A DNA stretch of 64,000 nucleotides from Nemertoderma westbladi (taxonomy: Eukaryota > Xenacoelomorpha > Nemertodermatida > Nemertodermatidae), in the NCBI GenBank assembly GCA_032718475.1, contig JAUCBJ010002077.1:98196-162195 (forward strand), read 5' to 3'. Both the position numbers and the translations under genes were made by a program. Under the pieces are notes generated by a model. That model saw only the letters and a list, made by a program, of their open reading frames with translations, was not told the DNA's origin and made no database searches. Below, piece by piece: positions 9,797 to 21,668 of this stretch (position 1 is the stretch's first letter; each line of letters begins with the position of its first letter).

Positions 9797-11846
9797 CTAC
9801 TACCCGAGGGTAGGGGGTGGGCGCTACTCCTATCTACTACCTGTAGGTAGGGGTGGGCGCTACTCCTATCTACTATGTACCTAAAGGTAGGGGAGGGCGC
9901 TACTCCTATCTACTACCTGTAGGTAGGGGTGGGCGCTACTCCTATCTACTACCTGTAGGTAGGGGTGGGCGCTACTCCTATCTACTACCTGTAGGTAGGG
10001 GTGGGCGCTACTCCTATCTGCTACCTGTAGGTAGGGGTGGGCGCTACTCCTATCTACTACCTGTAGGTAGGGGTGGGCGCTACTCCTATCTACTACCTCT
10101 AGGTAGGGGTGGGCGCTACTCCTATCTACTACCTGTAGGTAGGGGTGGGCGCTACTCCTATCTACTACCTGTAGGTAGGGGTGGGCGCTACTCCTATCTA
10201 CTACCTGTAGGTAGGTGTGGGCGCTACTCCTATCTACTACCTGTAGGTAGGTGTGGGCGCTACTCCTATCTACTACCTGCCTGTAGGTAGGGGTGGGCGC
10301 TACTCCTATCTACTACCTGTAGGTAGGGGTGGGCGCTACTCCTATCTACTACCTGTAGGTAGGTGTGGGCGCTACTCCTATCTACTACCTGCCTGTAGGT
10401 AGGGGTGGGCGCTACTCCTATCTACTACCTGTAGGTAGGGGTGGGCGCTACTCCTATCTACTACCTGTAGGTAGGTGTGGGCGCTACTCCTATCTACTAC
10501 CTGTAGGTAGGTGTGGACGCTACTCCTATCTACTACCTGCCTGTAGGTAGGGGTGGGCGCTACTCCTATCTACTACCTGTAGGTAGGGGTGGGCGCTACT
10601 CCTATCTACTACCCGAAGGTAGGGGTGGGCACTACTCCTATCTACTACCTGGAGGTAGGTGTGGGCGCTACTCCTATCTACTATCTGTAGGTAGGTGTGG
10701 GCGCTACTCCTATCTACTATCTGTAGGTAGGTGTGGGCGCTACTCCTATCTACTATCTGTAGGTAGGTGTGGGCGCTACTCCTATCTACTATCTGTAGGT
10801 AGGTGTGGGCGCTACTCCTATCTACTACCTGTAGGTAGGTGTGGGCGCTACTCCTATCTACTACCTGTAGGTAGGGGTGGGCGCTACTCCTATCTACTAT
10901 CTGTAGGTAGGTGTGGGCGCTACTCCTATCTACTACCTGTAGGTAGGTGTGGGCGCTACTCCTATCTACTACCTGTAGGTAGGGGTGGGCGCTACTCCTA
11001 TCTACTACCTGTAGGTAGGGGTTGGCGCTACTCCTATCTACTACCTGTAGGTAGGGGTGGGCGCTACTCCTATCTACTACCTGCCTGTAGGTAGGGGTGG
11101 GCGCTACTCCTATCTACTACCTGTAGGTAGGGGTGGGCGCTACTCCTATCTACTACCTGCCTGTAGGTAGGGGTGGGCGCTACTCCTATCTACTACCTGT
11201 GGGTAGGGGTGGGCGCTACTCCTATCTACTACCTCTAGGTAGGGGTGAGCGCTACTCCTATCTACTACCTGTAGGTAGGGGTGGGCGCTACTCCTATCTA
11301 CTACCTGTAGGTAGGGGTGGGCGCTACTCCTATCTACTACCTGTAGGTAGGTGTGGGCGCTACTCCTATCTACTACCTGTAGGTAGGGGTGGGCGCTACT
11401 CCTATCTACTACCTGTAGGTAGGGGTGGGCGCTACTCCTATCTACTACCTGTAGGTAGGGGTGGGCGCTACTCCTATCTACTACCTGTAGGTAGGGGTGG
11501 GCGCTACTCCTATCTACTACCTGCCTGTAGGTAGGGGTGGGCGCTACTCCTATCTACTACCTGTAGGTAGGGGTGGGCGCTACTCCTATCTACTACCTGT
11601 AGGTAGGGGTGGGCGCTACTCCTATCTACTACCTGTAGGTAGGGGTGGGCGCTACTCCTATCTACTACTTGCCTGTAGGTAGGGGTGGGCGCTACTCCTA
11701 TCTACTACCCGAAGGTAGGGGTGGGCGCTACTCCTATCTACTACCTGTAGGTAGGGGTGGGCGCTACTCCTATCTACTACCCGAAGGTAGGGGTGGGCGC
11801 TACTCCTATCTACTACCTGTAGGTAGGGGTGGGCGCTACTCCTATC
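9797..11846. repeat. 36-bp minisatellite, about 56 units
   Basis: Unit GGGCGCTACTCCTATCTACT followed by ACCTGTAGGTAGGGGT. Variants include GTAGGTGTGG, CCCGAAGG and a recurrent 4-bp insertion (CCTGCCTG) that makes 40-bp units and shifts the frame. CTACCT-GT-AGGTAG in every unit is an inverted repeat able to form a short hairpin. A + frame translates as repeats of GRGGRYSYLLPV because 36 is divisible by three; the 4-bp insertions and absence of codon bias argue against a protein. It ends 632 bp before the start codon of the nAChR-like gene at 12478. Confidence 0.95.
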
Positions 11847-12477
11847 CCAAGTTTTTGCTCCATGTGATTCAACTCCGGTCCTCCTTTAATCGTCCCCTGG
11901 GATAAAAGGCTGAGTGGACCCTGGCGGGGCTCGAGCCTACAACCTACCAATAGGTTGCAGGCCCGCCGTTCAATCAACATAGAGATATCCCGCTTTATTC
12001 TCTATAAAAAGTGTAACGTATATTAATTAACTTAATTAATGGAGTGGCAGAGGGTTGTCTGGAAGACTTTTCCAGTCAAATTGCCTTTTCCAGATAAACT
12101 TTTCCCGCTCCACATTCTACGTATGTTGTTTCATTCCCTAGTTTATCCGTTTATGGTCTAACGGTCTGGGGTAGTCAATATAATTAACTACATTTTAATC
12201 GTCCTCTAAAAACTAAATTTACACTTTATTACCTTTAGTCGTTTTCAGGTCTCTTCCTTTCTACAAACAGCTGCGTAATACTACCTGGTTCTTCTAGAGC
12301 TACTCTACTGTATAAACACCAGGTTCTGTCTCTAATGTAGTCCATACAGCAGGCGAATTGACTATTGATAATTATAAATATTAAGTAGAGTTGTCCTTGA
12401 TCGTGCACTATTAGTAATTTTTGACCTAAAATATTATTTATATTTTCAATTGAAACTATATAAACTATTCAGTAAAA
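11847..12477. other. Upstream region of nAChR-like gene 1
   Basis: 11912-11990 contains a minus-strand B-box-like GGCTCGAGCCCC inside CAACCTATTGGTAGGTTG, suggesting a tRNA-derived SINE scrap. The remainder is AT-rich. TATATAAA occurs at 12457, too close to the ATG to be a convincing TATA box. The start context is AAAAATGG. No upstream exon is evident. Confidence 0.35.
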
Positions 12478-14135
12478 ATGGTAAAAAAGGTAATTGTTTG
12501 CGTCATATTGTTCGCTATATTTACAGCCGTTGCCATGGCTATTGTCGACATATCGATAACGGACCACGAAGCCCGCCTGTACCGGTTTCTCTTCCAGGAT
12601 TCCGAGTACTCCCGGCAGTTACGCCCTGTAGCGCGATTCGTTGACCACCTCTGCGTACAGATGGCCATGTCGGTGTACCAGATCTACGAGATCAAGGAAC
12701 GCGATCAGTTAATGACGATCAACATGTGGCTGGTGCTGAACTGGACCGATGTCCACATGACCTGGGACCCGGAACGGTACGGGGGAATCTCTCAGATCGC
12801 GGTCCCCAGTGAATGGCTATGGTTGCCCGACATAGCTCTCTATAATAATGCAGATGGTGATTATCAGATAACCATGATGACCAACGTACTGATAACTAAT
12901 GATGGACAGGTGGGTTACGTTCTGATCAGTGATATGATGGTGCGATGGTGGAATTAACAAGACTTTATTAACAATTTATTGAACAATTAGATAAATACTG
13001 TATAACATTACAGTATTTATCTAATTCTTCAATAAATTTATAATAATTACTATTTTGATTTCAGGTGAAATGGGATGCACCTGTAATTTACAAGAGTAGT
13101 TGTGTGATAGACGTAACTTGGTTCCCGTTCGACCAGCAGACATGTTCGATGAAGTTCGGGCCCTGGTCCCATGCTGCCAACTACCTAGATATATTCCTTG
13201 GTAGCAAGTCTGCTGATCTTGGTGATTACGTCCCGTCGGGACAATGGGACTTAGAACTTGTCTATGGAAACAGGAGCACTATAATCTACCCTGGATGCTG
13301 CGGAGATGAGCCTTACGTAGACATCACTTACTACTTCTTACTAACGCGACGGCCTTTGTTTTACGTTGTAAATCTACTAATTCCTTGCGTTTTAATATCC
13401 TTCCTAACTGTTCTTGTATTTTATTTGCCCTCGGATGCGGGGGAAAAAGTAACTCTTTGCATTTCCGTATTCTTAGCTCTGACAGTTTTTCTTCTTATTA
13501 TCGCTGAAATAATTCCACCAACTAGCGAAGTCGTACCGCTAATAGAGAAATATCTCGTGTTTGTTATGACCATGGTGGGAATCTCTGTGGTTATTACCGT
13601 TATTGTACTCAACATCCATCACAGAGCTCCATCTACCCACACAATGCCGACATGGGTCCGTCGTGTGTTCATAGAGTTGTTACCACCCTTAGTGTTCATG
13701 TCCCGACCAAACGGGAATAACGATTTAACACTGGAGTTTCTGGAGGCGAGGCTGTTTGGGGAGGAATGTCTGGACGAGAAGAGTGTGACCACGGACGGTT
13801 TGGCTACGGACGTGAGGCGGAGTTCATCCGGACACACGTTGGAACCTCCGGACAAACAATACAGTGCGAACCCCGAGATCCATCGAGCGATTCTTAACGT
13901 TCAATACATCGCCCAGCACATAAAGAAAGAAATCGACTTCGGCGATGAATGCGACGATTGGAAGTTTATCGCGATGGTCGTTGATCGATTATTTCTCATT
14001 ATCTTCATAATTGTCATCACAGTGGGCAGTTTGAGTATGATCATTCAAGCTCCACAGATTTCAAACCCAGGAGTTTCGAAAGTAGTCCCTCAACTAACTA
14101 GAATGGATTCCGAATGTGGCTATTGGACACAGTGA
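12478..14135 (+). CDS. nAChR-like Cys-loop receptor subunit 1 (alpha type)
   Basis: Two exons: 12478-12909 and 13065-14135, intron 155 bp (CAG|GTGGGT ... TTTCAG), 500 residues, close to the family's usual length. It encodes a subunit of a pentameric acetylcholine-type cation channel in the plasma membrane. Seen: signal peptide (about 1-21); WLVLNW; loop A WLPDIALYNNADGDYQ; Cys loop C157-C171 with 13 residues between; adjacent cysteines 222-223 of loop C, the alpha-subunit mark; TM1 with IPCVLISFLTVLVFYLP; GEK before TM2, typical of cation selectivity; TM3; an intracellular loop of about 110 residues; TM4; a short tail. Odd: loop B reads WSH where WTY is usual, and the CC pair is spaced by one extra residue on each side. 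Closest to alpha7/alpha9-like groups by motif. Confidence 0.92.
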
Positions 14136-15159
14136 ATTTCAATGTAATTAATGCAGTATGAATGTAATTCAGTTTTATCATATTTATCAATGTACGTACA
14201 TGTACTACTTACAACCATCGCAGTATCTAACTGTAACACACCTTACCCTGTGTAGTTATACTCATTAATGACGATTTTAATTAGAAGATTGAGGCGTGAT
14301 GACAAAAACAAGAACAACTTAACTATATAACATACCGGTACTGTTTTATTTTGTGAGGTATAAAAAGTATACTTACCTACCCCGGAAGTAATCCCTTTAT
14401 TATTTATTAACTTAGGCATAAGTGAGTCATTTACTGCTAATTATCGCGTATTGAAAACTCCCTCTATCATGATTCCATGATATTCTAAAATTTTAAAATC
14501 CAAAGCAAATTACAGTATGTCATGCTATGGTTATATGGACTCACCATAACACACAGCTCGCCCCATTCGCATAGCGTTATGTACTACTCTCCGTATCATA
14601 CTCCACCCCCGAACAACGCCTTCTTTATAAAGTCAATGTTTTTCATGATTTTAACACTTTTAACATGCATAATCATCACGTGTTAACTATCAATTATTGT
14701 TTTTTTTTTCCATAAATTCGTATCTATATCCTTTACTAACATGCCTACACAGCACGGTACAAAGGAAATTAGTGTAGCTGTCTTTGAACCTCAGTCACTG
14801 TTATGTGTGTTGGGGGGGTCATAGATGACACCGGTCCCGTCAGATTCTATCAATTAGTTAGAGGGTACACTGCTGTCCACAATCTATATAATCTTCATTT
14901 AAACGTTCGGTGCAGCCATTTTTCCAATGTAATGCGAATTTTACCGTAATTAGTTTGTATTTATATAGCATGTTAAATATTGATATTATAGTATATTATT
15001 ACTATTAGTCCGTAATATAATGAGGAATTAATATTTGTAAAATAAAAGTTTGATAAAGTAAACCATCATTGTTTATCAATTTCATTAATTACTAGTTTTC
15101 TCTCGCCCCTCGCGTGACCTACCGACCTACGAGACTAATGAAAACTGCATTCTACTTGC
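14136..15159. other. 3' flank of nAChR-like gene 1; no gene seen
   Basis: AT-rich spacer after the stop codon. No clear polyadenylation signal immediately downstream and no convincing ORF. A short G run occurs near 14811. Confidence 0.4.
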
Positions 15160-16247
15160 CACCATGAGGTATCTCAAGAAAGTCATGGCTAGTGCTGCGA
15201 ACTGAAGCTGAACTGGAACTGAAATCGAACTGAAATTGTTTTTGGCCATTTTTGTGAACTGGAACTGAAACTAGAACTGAAACATTCATTTTTTTAAAAC
15301 TGAAACTGAAACTAGAACTTGTTATCTTGGAATACTGGAAGTGGAACTAGAACTGAATTGCCAGAAATTTAAAACTGAAAGTATAATCTATAAATTGGGA
15401 ATAAGAACAAATTTAAAATCCGCGTTTTAGTGTTCATAAATACTATTTCAATCTTTAATAAATAAATGTAATTTGCTTTATTGTGTTGCAAGACCTACTA
15501 CTACTGTATAGAAACGAACAGCCAAATCGCTGCAAAGTTCATAAATTTAGTGGGCCAGTTAAATAGGCCTATCTTAGTTAGAATCTCTAAAACAATATGT
15601 CTAGCACGTCGAAAGTACTTGGCCCTAACTAAATTAGGTCCTCTTTCAGATGATGAGACAAAAATTGTAATAGCTCTCTCTAGTAGTTTTCGAGATGGGG
15701 AGTTCCTGGCACCCATGTTAGCACCTTTAGGAATTTAATTACTCAAATATATATTTTATTTTCAAGTAATACGTAATTGTAAACCTAACAATTACCTTTT
15801 TGCAGCTAAAAATTCCTGTTATTTTTATTAAAAAATTAATAAATGGCAGTCGGATCCATCGGTGGGTACCACACGATTGGCCACGGCAGCTTGTTATGTA
15901 CTGGTATGTAAACAAGACACTTGCAAAATTTTCTGAACATAGAACTGAAACTATATATTTTTGGGAACTTGAACATGAACTGGAACTGAAATAAATAGGT
16001 TTATTAGAACTGAAACAAGAACTAAAACTGAAATTATTATTTTTTGGGAACTGGAACTGAAACTTTAACTGAAATGAACGTGTTTATTAAAACTAAAACT
16101 GGAACTGAAACCGAAACAAGTCAAATTTTCTTTCAGTTCGCAGCACTAGACTCATGGCATGGGCTGTCCACCAGGCTTATTTTCTCCATGGTGGTGCCAA
16201 AGCACAAGATTGAACACAGGCTGGTCCTCACGGTGAAAGCAATATAA
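15160..16247 (-). mobile_element. LINE-A fragment, split by a hAT-like insertion
   Basis: 15160-15188 and 16151-16247, read on the minus strand, match LINE-A 4025-4135 (FRREDQPVHNLVLW and the following GGQPM region). The two pieces are separated by the element at 15190-16148, so the LINE scrap is older. Confidence 0.7.
15190..16148. mobile_element. Non-autonomous hAT-like element built of GAACTG repeats
   Basis: Perfect 17-bp terminal inverted repeats, TAGTGCTGCGAACTGAA (15190-15206) and its reverse complement (16132-16148). The flanks share TCATGGC: GTCATGGC before and, 2 bases beyond the right TIR, CTCATGGC, a degraded 8-bp duplication. TAG...CTA ends and 8-bp duplications are hAT traits. 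The subterminal 190 bp on each side consist of degenerate GAACTGGAACTGAAACT tandem repeats. No transposase is visible. Confidence 0.7.
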
Positions 16248-16931
16248 TACAACCACTTGATGTTGAATAATAACAGACAGTAAGCTTCCCATGAAATGTA
16301 TTGTTACAATTAAAACAAAGATTAGCGTTTGATTTGTTATTAATATTAAATTATTTTTTGGTAGATTACATTTTTATACAAACTTTGTTGCTGCTTATTT
16401 TGTTATTTCTACAAAAAATATAATTAATCCACATTAAAAATGTGTCAACTATTAAATATGCAAATAACCAGAGAACAAGCTTGTGGGATCACATCATATT
16501 GTTATTAAGTGGGATCTTGGCCGCATCAATGCGCTAATTCCAGGCCCAATTAATGAACTTATTTGTGCCACGTGAGACTTGATGGTTACACAACCCCCGA
16601 AACTGGGCAAACGGACGTCGAAAAATGTTTGTCACCAACATTTGAGGAATTTCGGACCACTGACACTTAGACCCAATGACAACCAAATAAAAATTAATTA
16701 GATTAGTGGAGCTCCATCATTTAGGGTTACATGACACTTTACTGACGAACTAATCCAAATAAAAGAGCTTCAGGGTCACAATAATGACAGACAATAATAT
16801 AATATTGATATTTACAAGTATGTAAATAGTAATAATATAGAAACAAGTGTATCTAAGAGTGCAATGGTAGTCTAAACAATAATTATAAGATACAACGATA
16901 ATGTTTGTATTACTTTGTTTAAGAGTTACAA
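16248..16931. other. Downstream flank of SDE2; no gene seen
   Basis: AT-rich sequence between the LINE scrap and the SDE2 stop codon. No ORF or repeat recognised. Confidence 0.4.
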
Positions 16932-18071
16932 TTATATATTATTGGTCTTCCCTTTCGACTGTTTTGCCTTTAAGGAATGCGGGATGACCCCCCGGGCTGA
17001 TCTCACCGAGTGAAGTCTATCGCTTCTCTCCCTGTGAGTTCCACCACATTTCATACCGAGCTGCTGCAAAATCCGTTTCAGTTGATTTAAATCCAAAAGT
17101 TCAACCGAATCGACAGACTCAAACAAAGTGAGGAAATCCGATGGAGTTTCGATCGTCTTAATAAGTTTATCAGTTTCATTTTCACTTTCCTCAACAAAAA
17201 CCACTTTGGGTTCAGTAACTACAATATCAAAGTGACCAGCACTACCACCTGAAGTAGCTTTATCTCCCAACTTATCAACTACCTCCTCTGTGTTACCTAC
17301 AGCTACAGGTATCTCACTAAAATCTCGGTCTGACAACTCAACAGGTTTACCGGGAATTTTCACATCTTCTTTACGAGAGATGGATTTGTAAGAGCAACTC
17401 GGTCTGTCAGCATTCTCATCATCACTGCTACTTTCAAAGTCATCAACACCTAGCCACAGAGTTGACTTTGTTTTCTTCCCCCTTGGGATTCCCCCTACCG
17501 GTACTGCTGTTCGTTTGACCCCCTGGCTGCATCCCTTCCCCCCACTGCCCCCTCCCACTTGCATCCCTCGACTCACTGAATCACTCACCTCCACCACGAC
17601 CTGTTCTCTCCGCTCGTAATACTCGGGGTTTCGATATTCCTGCGTTCTGGGACCCCGGATTATTGACTGGAGTTTTTCTCTCCTCCTTCTCCTCGTCTCG
17701 GCATCCCGCTCTGCTTTCCCTTTCAGCCACTCCCGGAGTTTCTTCTCGTTCTTTACGTCGCGCAGTCGTCTCCCATTAAGGTCCCGGCACATATCTTTAT
17801 TGGTCGTTTTCTCTATCTGACTGCCGATCGCGCGCAGCATTGAACCGAAACCACCCTTTCCGCCACGGCATCGCAATGCAACCTCGCAAACAGAATCCAC
17901 TCGCATTGACGATATTCTGACATCGTGGTTTAGTATTTTGCCTTCAGATTTAAAAAAATATTCCCCGGAATTAAGTTTTGGGAAAGCGGTGTAACAGAGA
18001 TCAGCGAGGGTTGAGGGAATTTGTGGAGAGAAAAAGAGGGATGTTCCATCAGGTAAAATCAGTCGAACCAT
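16932..18071 (-). CDS. SDE2: SDE2 homologue, intronless
   Basis: 379 residues from the ATG at 18071; the frame is open further upstream but only through a GTG. SDE2 is a nuclear factor matured by cleavage after a ubiquitin-like N-terminus; it acts in pre-mRNA splicing and in replication-fork protection. Seen: ubiquitin-like domain (about 1-71) starting MVRLILPDGTS and ending RCRGG; the conserved KGGFGSMLRAIG processing site (K72 onward); QIEKTTNKDMCRDLNGRRLRD and a basic coiled segment (REWLKGKAERDAETRRRRRE); an acidic ESSSDDENAD stretch; a C-terminal SAP-type motif with LNQLKRILQQLGMKCGGT (about 330-363), normally DNA-binding. Slightly shorter than vertebrate SDE2, whose gene has several introns. 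No frameshift or stop, so either lineage intron loss or an expressed retrocopy. Confidence 0.93.
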   Translation of the reverse strand: MVRLILPDGTSLFFSPQIPSTLADLCYTAFPKLNSGEYFFKSEGKILNHDVRISSMRVDSVCEVALRCRGGKGGFGSMLRAIGSQIEKTTNKDMCRDLNGRRLRDVKNEKKLREWLKGKAERDAETRRRRREKLQSIIRGPRTQEYRNPEYYERREQVVVEVSDSVSRGMQVGGGSGGKGCSQGVKRTAVPVGGIPRGKKTKSTLWLGVDDFESSSDDENADRPSCSYKSISRKEDVKIPGKPVELSDRDFSEIPVAVGNTEEVVDKLGDKATSGGSAGHFDIVVTEPKVVFVEESENETDKLIKTIETPSDFLTLFESVDSVELLDLNQLKRILQQLGMKCGGTHRERSDRLHSVRSARGVIPHSLKAKQSKGKTNNI

Positions 18072-19740
18072 TATTAAGATTTGAATTTTACACACTGAAG
18101 GCTGGTACAGGCTGACAGTGTAGGCCTATTATTACTGTATGCTCATGGCCTACGTAGGCTACTCGTACTCAGTACAGCAGTATTATGGTATTGCTGTATT
18201 GATCTCACGTATTACTGCATTACCGGTAATTACCACAGTACCAAGGCTGCAAGGACTACTATACTAGTAGTACAGTAGTATAGTACAGGATAGTAGTCCT
18301 TGGTGGGATAAATATTTCTCCATTTGACGCAACACCGCCGCGGCCGCTATGAGGGAGGTGAATACCGCGGCCGCTCCTAAAGCCGCAGGCCATCGCTAAC
18401 TATATAGGTTAACTTGGGATTCTGGGGGACTTTTCGATGAAGGAACTGACCAAATTTTTTTATTTTCTCACCAGGGGAGCGGCTCGGAATTCTAAGATAT
18501 TAGCAACTCTAACATTATTAAATCTAACCCTTCGACGGACACGGCGGACAAAAAACCGTCATTTTTTCGACAATTTTAAAATTTTTTTGAAAGGCGCTCT
18601 ACAGTGGCTCGAAAAAACCCTAGGTTATTGCTTAGCCGACGCCGGGATACGATAGAAGGGATTAATTAGTGAATTCGTTTTTTTTTTCAAAAAAGATTAC
18701 CACGCCTTTTTTCCGAAAATGTCCGCCAAAGTTGAAAAAACGGACAAAATGACTTTGCGGGATCCGCTATAACTCGGCTAATATTAATCGTACGGGGACG
18801 AAAGTAACGCGGTTGGAAAGGGGAAGAGTGGTACAACCTTCGTATCGAATGGGGGTAAGATATTTATTAAAATTTCGGGTGGAAAAAGGGGCTGTAAATT
18901 TGTACGTTTTTGTCCGTCTTTTTTGGAAAACTTATTTCCGAAATGTTTAATTCGACAACGCGGGTAGGAATCCACTAATTCTTTTATGAAACTCGTAGAA
19001 GACCATTGGGGCTACGTTCCTATCGAATGGGGGTACAAAAAATATGTCGACAATAGGGGCCAAAAAGGGCCAGAATTTGTAAAGTAGTTTTTATCGAATA
19101 ATTTTTTATTTTTAACTTTAGTTGGTTAAGGTACATTCTATACAGTCAATATCCATACGGGGAATTCAAATATGCTATCGGTTTTGCTCCAAGGATGATA
19201 TTAAAAAAATGAGGGCCAAAATTATAATTTCGCGCTTCAAACTTGTTTCGCGGGAAATCGTCTAGCTCGAAAACTACTTAACTACGGGAGATTTGTTTAC
19301 ACAGACTTATAGTGCGTTAAATTATCTATCTAACAGCGTTAATCACAGCGCCGGAGGTATTATAAAACTGGAGCGGCAGGCGATCGTGTGAAATATAATA
19401 TTTATAAAAAGGGACGAAACATTTTTTTTTTAACAAATCGCTATTCCATTATAATTTAGCGTATTGCGCCAAAAGTACCTGTAAAAAGTATCAAATTAAC
19501 TCCGCTATCTTTTATCTTAACATATATAATTAAAATTACGAATTTTAAGGGTCGAAAAATATCGCGTTATTTTGGCCCTTTTTTTTAATTTTTTTGGGGC
19601 CAAAAATAACCCCTTCTCAAAAGATTAAGAAAAAAATTACGGCAAAGAATATACCAATTTTATTGAATTTGGACCACCAGAACCGAAGTTAGAGCGATTT
19701 TAGTGAAAAAATAAAAATATTTTTTTTTGCAAAAAAATAA
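18072..19740. other. Upstream of SDE2; unexplained A/T-homopolymer-rich stretch
   Basis: 18339-18376 has two copies of CCGCGGCCGCT 26 bp apart, unusually GC-rich here, possibly part of the SDE2 promoter region. From about 18400 to 19740 the sequence is rich in A and T runs mixed with CG-containing words; CTATCGAATGGGGGTA-type words recur at about 18840 and 19019. No ORF above 75 codons and no TIR found. Confidence 0.3.
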
Positions 19741-19743
19741 GAA

Positions 19744-19817
19744 TGGTCAATATTGGATTTCGAACCCGCGAACTTCGGTTTCATTAACGTGATTGATAAC
19801 CACTAGACTATGTGACC
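19744..19817 (-). pseudogene. tRNA-like pseudogene
   Basis: Minus strand reads GGTCACATAGTCTAGTGGTT, a good A box, and GGGTTCGAAATCC, a good B box, in a 74-nt span with partly paired acceptor ends (GGTC/GACC). The anticodon stem does not pair, so a working tRNA is unlikely; a SINE head or tRNA pseudogene is more likely. Confidence 0.4.
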
Positions 19818-20657
19818 AAGAGAATTTGAAATTTTCGAGTGACTATTTTTAAACATCAATAACTTCGGTTCTACAGGGCCGTTTAATCTGAAACTTTTTT
19901 CATTGCATAGAGGATAGATTGTAGTGTGTGAAATAGGATAAAACTTGGGAAAAGACGCATGTGCACTAAGTGCAAAATGCACTTAAATAGTGAACATTTT
20001 TTCGATAGTTCAAACACTATTATTTCCAGTTCTATTCATCGTAGAATGTTATTTTTTGGATTAAAATGTAGTTTGGAATGATTTCTAACTATAATCGTAA
20101 CATTTGTTTAACTTTTTATGTCTATAAAGTGACTTAAAATGTCCATGAATATGGTCCAAAATCGCAAATATCGAGATTTATTAAATTGGATTTTTGACAC
20201 TTTTAGCGACTGACACTTGATCATACACCATCGTAGATCGGTAGAGGATAAACATAAGTTTGTTAAATAAGAGCCACCATTACGATCTGCTAAAGTGCAC
20301 TTGTGCAAATTTTTTAATAAGGTCAAATTATATAGTATTGGGTTCTTTTCTTTGCAGATACTTTATTTTCATATTAATATGTTGTTTAAACCTTACTGAG
20401 CACATTAGGGGATATGCGTACAAAAATAACCGGCCCTTATGAGGCTTCGATTGGGTAAATTAATAAAACATAAGGTTGTATAGTATAATATTCTAAAAAC
20501 CAGTGTGATATTAAATGCACTTTAAATAATAAATAGAGATCAAATAACAAATGGACCACACAATTAAAAACTCGCACAATTTTGTACTTATTATATCGCT
20601 TCAAATTAATTCAACAGTGGATATTTGGGGGAAGGGGGGAAGTTACAGTGTGCATTC

Positions 20658-20706
20658 GGGGGAAGTTTGGTGAACTGCATTTATGCAGTGAATCCAAACT
20701 TCCCCC
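20658..20706. repeat. Perfect 13-bp stem-loop
   Basis: GGGGGAAGTTTGG (20658-20670) pairs exactly with CCAAACTTCCCCC (20694-20706); the loop holds a second stem CTGCAT/ATGCAG. Surrounding 19.8-22.4 kb is otherwise AT-rich with no gene seen. Confidence 0.7.
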
Positions 20707-21564
20707 TTTGATATATCATATACTTACGACATGCTAGGGTGACGGGGAAATAATTGTTACTGTCACACTTTGCATCCATTTATCCTATCCTTTATTATTA
20801 CCCCAGTCAGATAAGAGATAATAATCAGTAAAAACCAAACTAAACTGTCTTTCATGCAAACAAATTTCTAATTAAAGACGAGTGAATGACCATGACCATC
20901 GAAATAATTTTAAATATAATCGTATATCAACTATTTGGGGAGGCTTCCAAACCCGAAAACAATTATTTCGTTACATATAATATAGTAAATAACGTTGTAT
21001 GTTCTTCTTCCTCTCATAATAAAATATATATATAATATCTCTGATCGCTGTGCCCTGAACATTTCACAACCAAAATGTTTCAGTGTGAAAAGTGTAGGCC
21101 TACCACACCCCGCCCAAACAGCCGCAAACGCATAGCCAAAAAATTTATCAAAAGTTTACATACATGTTGTGTTCATGACGAGATGAGTGAAAATTGATCG
21201 CATAATATAAAGGAAAAAATTGAGAGTCATGCCTGGCTCTTCTCCACTTTCTTACCCAATGGATATGTTGTTGTTATAATCTAATATTGGGGCGGCTTTC
21301 TCTCGGTAATTACATAATTAGGCCTAATTGTTAGTACAGCGCAGTATCACATTAGTGATACTGTTAAGGTCAGATAGACAGATAGGCCTAAATTGACCGC
21401 AACAGCAATAAAGTTTCGTTTATTGTCCCTTAGTGATTAAACTAAAACTTTGCATAGAAATTATATAATAACCTCTGAACTGAATAGAGTAACTACAGTT
21501 TAAAATAGAGTAACAAGTTTCTAAAACTTATGCTTTCCGCTTCGGGCTCTACCCCCTTAAATAA

Positions 21565-21668
21565 AACAAATACAGTTGTAGTAACAGAAGGTGAAAAAAA
21601 AATATTAATTAGGTTAAAGATTTAGTAGTAACAGAAGGTGAAAAAAATATTAATTAGGTTAAAGATTA
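21565..21668. repeat. Two-copy 46-bp tandem repeat
   Basis: TAGTAACAGAAGGTGAAAAA through TTAGGTTAAAGA occurs twice back to back with only a length change in the A run. Confidence 0.7.

Noticed and set aside
9853-11905. Long + frames of GRGGRYSYLLPV repeats as a repetitive secreted protein or neuropeptide precursor
   Set aside because: The frame is open only because the 36-bp unit is divisible by three; 4-bp insertions shift it repeatedly and there is no signal peptide or consistent start.
12478-12644. Overlapping frames on both strands within nAChR exon 1
   Set aside because: Shadows of the real coding exon; the receptor frame has full domain support.
19744-19817. Working tRNA-Glu-like gene
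   Set aside because: A and B boxes are good but the anticodon stem does not pair.
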